Source: Streptomyces inusitatus
GTDB lineage: Bacteria; Actinomycetota; Actinomycetes; Streptomycetales; Streptomycetaceae
Assembly: GCF_014651115.1 (NCBI RefSeq)
Contig: NZ_BMWG01000001.1
Location: forward strand, 310,001-374,000
Reading direction: 5' to 3'
Length of the DNA: 64,000 nt
The position numbers were made by a program, and so were the translations under genes. Shown here piece by piece: positions 61,286 through 64,000 of this stretch; position 1 is the stretch's first letter; each line of letters opens with the position of its first letter. The notes below the pieces were generated by a model that saw only the letters and a list, made by a program, of their open reading frames with translations, was not told the origin of the DNA and searched no databases.

Positions 61286-61350
61286 CACACGGCACCAACC
61301 CCCTTTGAGACGTTGGCAGTTGACTCGTGGGCCGCCGTACGCTCGAAGGC

Positions 61351-61845
61351 ATGATCAAGACCGACCGGCTGATCCTGCGCCCGCTGACGACCTCGTACCT
61401 CGATGCCTTCGTCGATCTCCACGCCGACCCCCGGGTGAACCGGTTCGTCGGCGCGTACTCCCGCGAGCGGGCAGCCGAGCGGCTGACCGCCGTGGAGCTC
61501 CAGTGGGAGACCCGGGGGCACGGGCTCTGCGCCGTGGAGCTGAGATCCACGGGTGAGTTCATCGGCCGGAGCGGGCTTCAGTACTGGGAGCGGTACGACG
61601 AGGTCGAGCTGGGCTGGACGCTGCGGGCCCGGGCATGGGGGCAGGGGTACGCGACCGAGGCCGGGCGGGCCTGTCTCGACTGGGGTTTCGCGAATCTGGA
61701 CGCGGAGTACTTCACCGCCCTGATGCGCCCCGGCAACGACGCGTCGATCCGGGTCGCCGAACGCCTCGGATTCGCCCCGCGCCGGCAGGACACGCTGTCC
61801 GGCGATCCGGTCACGGTCTACGCGATCGACCGGCCGACGGGCTGA
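61351..61845 (+). CDS. GNAT N-acetyltransferase (RimJ/RimL type)
   Basis: A 164-residue acetyltransferase of the GNAT_3/RimJ type. The start TDRLILRPLTTSYLDAF is typical. WTLRARAWGQGYATEAGRA is the acetyl-CoA-binding motif A (Q/R-x-x-G-x-G/A), and NDASIRVAERLGFAPR is motif B. The substrate is unknown. The ATG at 61351 fits family starts; 61327 is possible. Confidence 0.85.
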   Translation: MIKTDRLILRPLTTSYLDAFVDLHADPRVNRFVGAYSRERAAERLTAVELQWETRGHGLCAVELRSTGEFIGRSGLQYWERYDEVELGWTLRARAWGQGYATEAGRACLDWGFANLDAEYFTALMRPGNDASIRVAERLGFAPRRQDTLSGDPVTVYAIDRPTG

Positions 61846-61985
61846 CCGGGCCCCTCCCGCTCCTCCAGCCCCTCCGACCCGGAAGCCGGTGATCACGCCG
61901 TACCGGGGAACTTCTCCGTATCGCGCCGCGACCAACTCAGCACAACGCGGCTCGCGTTGTTCCACCGACGACGGAGGTCCCCGCC

Positions 61986-62726
61986 ATGACATCGATCAAT
62001 CGCAGAAGCGCCCTGGTGACGGCGGCCGGAGCCGGGGCGGCGGTCACCCTCGGCGCGGGCGCGGGCACGGCAGCCGCCGATCCGGCCGGCCGCCGCCACC
62101 GGAGCCGGTGGAGCAAGGAACGCCCCCTGCGGGTGGACATCGTGGTCTTCGACGGCGTGGAGGAACTCGACCTCTTCGGGCCGCTCGAAGTCTTCGGCCT
62201 GGCCGCCGCCCTCGGCCACCCCATCGCCGTGCGGCTGGTCACCAGCGGTCAGCCGGGCACCGCCAAGCTCTCCTTCGGCACGGAGGTGACGGTGCCCGGG
62301 GCCTGGGACGCGCGGTCGGCGGATGTGATCGTGGTGCCCGGCGGCGCTTTCCGCCGGAAGGACAAGCCCGGGATCTGGACCGAGATCGAGAAGGGCGTGC
62401 TCACCCGTGAGCTGCGCCGCGCGGTCCGGCCTTCGCTGACCCTGATGGGAGTCTGCACCGGAGTGGTGGTGCTGCACGCCGCCGGGGTGATCGGCAACCG
62501 GCCCTGCACCACCCATGAGGGCGCGAAGAAGTATCTGCGGGACGCGGGGGCGGACGTCCGCGACGCCCGGGTGGTCGACGACGGGAATCTGGTCTGCGCG
62601 GGCGGCATCAGCTCGGGCATCGACGGGGCGCTGTGGGTCGTGGAGCGGGAGCTGGGCTCGCAGGCGGCCGTGACCGTCGAGTCCGTGATGGAGTACGACC
62701 GCCGGGGCACGGTCCTGCGCACCTGA
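61986..62726 (+). CDS. Tat-exported DJ-1/PfpI family protein
   Basis: A 246-residue protein. A twin-Arg signal (NRRSALVTAAGAGA) ends in AAA near residue 32. The DJ-1/PfpI domain follows (VDIVVFDGVEELDLFGPLEV; VIVVPGG; GVCTGVVVLHAAG). The Cys of GVCTG is the usual nucleophile, and FGPLEVF suggests the GATase1-like AraC/isonitrile-hydratase branch. Its location outside the cell is unusual for this family. Enzymatic role unknown. Confidence 0.85.
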   Translation: MTSINRRSALVTAAGAGAAVTLGAGAGTAAADPAGRRHRSRWSKERPLRVDIVVFDGVEELDLFGPLEVFGLAAALGHPIAVRLVTSGQPGTAKLSFGTEVTVPGAWDARSADVIVVPGGAFRRKDKPGIWTEIEKGVLTRELRRAVRPSLTLMGVCTGVVVLHAAGVIGNRPCTTHEGAKKYLRDAGADVRDARVVDDGNLVCAGGISSGIDGALWVVERELGSQAAVTVESVMEYDRRGTVLRT

Positions 62727-62760
62727 GAGCGGGCCGGGCCCGGACCCGGCAGAGGCAGGG

Positions 62761-63180
62761 TCAGACCCGCCGGGCCATGCCCACCGAGGCGGGCGCGGTC
62801 TCGGTGAAGCCGAACTTCGCGTAGAGGTGGCGGGCGTCGCCGTCGGCGATGAGGGAGACATACGCGCCGGCGGGGGCCCTGCGCTCCAGCTCGCCCACCA
62901 GCTCGGCCATGATCAGCTTCCCCAGGCCCTGCCCCTGGTGCTCGGGGAGCACACAGATGTCGACGATCTGGAAGAAGCAGCCGCCGTCGCCGACGATCCG
63001 GCCCATGCCGACGGTCTCCCCGCCGTGGTGGACGAGGACTCCGTGCCAGGTGTTCGGCAGTCCGGCCTCGGCGGCGGCGAGCGGCCACACGGTGAGGCCG
63101 GTGGCGCCCCGCAGTCGGCGGTAGGTCTCGACGGAGGGCACACCGGCCCGGACTTCGTAATGACCGCTGAGCGTATTCAT
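62761..63180 (-). CDS. GNAT N-acetyltransferase
   Basis: A 139-residue GNAT protein. VDICVLPEHQGQGLGKLIMA is the acetyl-CoA motif A, and ARHLYAKFGFTETAPAS is motif B. It is a single gene, convergent with the DJ-1-like gene. The substrate is unknown; similar proteins acetylate small amines. Confidence 0.88.
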   Translation of the reverse strand: MNTLSGHYEVRAGVPSVETYRRLRGATGLTVWPLAAAEAGLPNTWHGVLVHHGGETVGMGRIVGDGGCFFQIVDICVLPEHQGQGLGKLIMAELVGELERRAPAGAYVSLIADGDARHLYAKFGFTETAPASVGMARRV

Positions 63181-63271
63181 GTGTTACACACTAGAACACT
63201 GTCCGGTCCGAGCAGCTCGGGGGCGCTCGGAGCGGATCGGGGCCTTACGGGTCCGGGTCGGGTGCGCCGGT

Positions 63272-63304
63272 GTGCCGGGTGTATCGGCGTGCCGGGTGTA
63301 TCGG
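63272..63304. repeat. Tandem 17-bp direct repeat
   Basis: GTGCCGGGTGTATCGG occurs at 63272-63287 and again at 63289-63304, separated by one base, just outside the end of the istB gene. It may be part of the IS21-like element's end region. Confidence 0.7.
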
Positions 63305-63310
63305 GTGGGC

Positions 63311-64000
63311 TCAGTGGCTGTCGCCCGCTGCGGCGAGCGCGCGGTCGACGCCCTGGCCGCGCAGGCGGTAACTGTCGCCCTTGAGCGTGATGATGTCGGC
63401 GTGGTGCGCGAGCCGGTCGATCATGGCGTAGGTGACCGGGCTGTCGCCGAACACATCGCTCCAGCGGGCGAAGGGCTTGTCGCTGGTGACGACGACGGAG
63501 GCCCGCTCGTAGCGGTGGGAGACGAGCCGGAAGAGCAGATTGGTCTCCTCCGGCCCGAAGGAGAGATAGCCGATCTCGTCCACGATGATCAGCGCGTACC
63601 GGTCGAGCGCGGCCAGCTCCTCGGTCAGCCGCCCGGCGGCCTGGGCGGCGGTGAGCCGGGAGACCCACTCGGAGCCGGTGGCGAAGAGCACCTCGTGACC
63701 GGCCCGGCAGGCCCGCATCCCGAGCGCGATGGCCAGATGCGTCTTACCGGTGCCGGGCGGGCCGAGGAAGACCGCGTTCTCGTGCGCGTCCACGAAGTCC
63801 AGCGTGCCGAGCCGGGTGATGGTCTCCCAGTCCAGGAAGCGCTGATGGTCGTCGTCGAACTCCTCCAGCAGCTTGCGCGCGGGGAACCCGGCGGCGCGGA
63901 TCCTCGATTCGGCGCCGCCCGCGTCCTTGAGCTCCCGGGGGCCGCTCTTGCCCTGGGCGGGGATGTACTCCCGCAGGACGACGGGGGCGGCGGGGTCCCG
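63311..64000 (-). CDS. istB: IstB-like ATPase of an IS21-family element (partial)
   Basis: The leftward frame runs open off the right edge, leaving at least 229 residues. Walker A GPPGTGKTH, Walker B LIIVDEIGYL and the sensor region VVTSDKPFARW are those of IstB/DnaC-like AAA+ proteins that assist the IstA transposase. The N-terminal segment RAAGFPARKLLEEFDDDHQR is the usual IstB helix bundle. The istA partner would lie beyond the window. Confidence 0.88.
   Translation of the reverse strand, partial: RDPAAPVVLREYIPAQGKSGPRELKDAGGAESRIRAAGFPARKLLEEFDDDHQRFLDWETITRLGTLDFVDAHENAVFLGPPGTGKTHLAIALGMRACRAGHEVLFATGSEWVSRLTAAQAAGRLTEELAALDRYALIIVDEIGYLSFGPEETNLLFRLVSHRYERASVVVTSDKPFARWSDVFGDSPVTYAMIDRLAHHADIITLKGDSYRLRGQGVDRALAAAGDSH

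Overview
The window is high-GC actinobacterial chromosome and almost certainly Streptomyces. The evidence is the HspR/HAIR-controlled dnaK-grpE-dnaJ-hspR operon, many GTG/TTG starts, rare TTA (bldA-type) codons concentrated in accessory genes, an RHS toxin with WXG-like partners, and a poly-gamma-glutamate cluster. No rRNA, CRISPR array or prophage was seen. All calls come from reading the sequence and recalling families; no searches were run.

Layout. 1-1.8 kb: a small secreted peptide with five GEPSWG repeats is translationally coupled to a degenerate Rieske-like protein and lies divergent to a LuxR-type regulator. 2.1-6.4 kb: the heat-shock operon, with two HAIR operators. 6.6-12.4 kb: housekeeping genes (sugar transferase, membrane Fe-S oxidoreductase, Yip1-like protein, phosphoribosyltransferase, dcd) plus an IS630-type MITE. 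12.6-19.6 kb: tRNA-Gly(CCC), whose 3' end is duplicated about 6.8 kb away. The duplication brackets an SseB-like / WXG-like / RHS toxin / immunity cassette, so this looks like an integrated island that has lost its integrase.

19.9-38.7 kb: accessory DNA dominated by an apparent defence island. A rightward, fully coupled operon encodes a RecB/Cas4-like nuclease, a pPIWI_RE-type REase, a DinG-type helicase, a pPIWI_RE (prokaryotic PIWI) protein and an unrecognised 474-residue protein. A divergent operon encodes an HTH-N6-adenine methylase with a C-terminal specificity-like region, then a Ser/Thr kinase. A ParB-like protein and a small partner lie beyond it. The core three-gene pPIWI_RE set is known from comparative genomics. 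The extended eight- or nine-gene form, its TTA codons and the 474-residue protein are the best candidates here for something undescribed.

38.7-50.9 kb: a secreted serine protease, a DUF1152 protein, then a leftward poly-gamma-glutamate cluster (capA/pgsA, a two-module Cache/HAMP membrane protein without output domain, pgsB, pgsC, NlpC/P60 hydrolase), with a divergent lipoprotein and an FN3 exoprotein. 51.0-53.4 kb: an ABC transporter with a YtrA-type GntR regulator. 53.7-63.2 kb: a large secreted FG-GAP protein, a membrane protein, an alpha/beta-hydrolase remnant, an M20 peptidase coupled to a TTA-containing ArsR regulator, two GNAT acetyltransferases and a Tat-exported DJ-1/PfpI protein. The right edge cuts an IS21-type istB gene.
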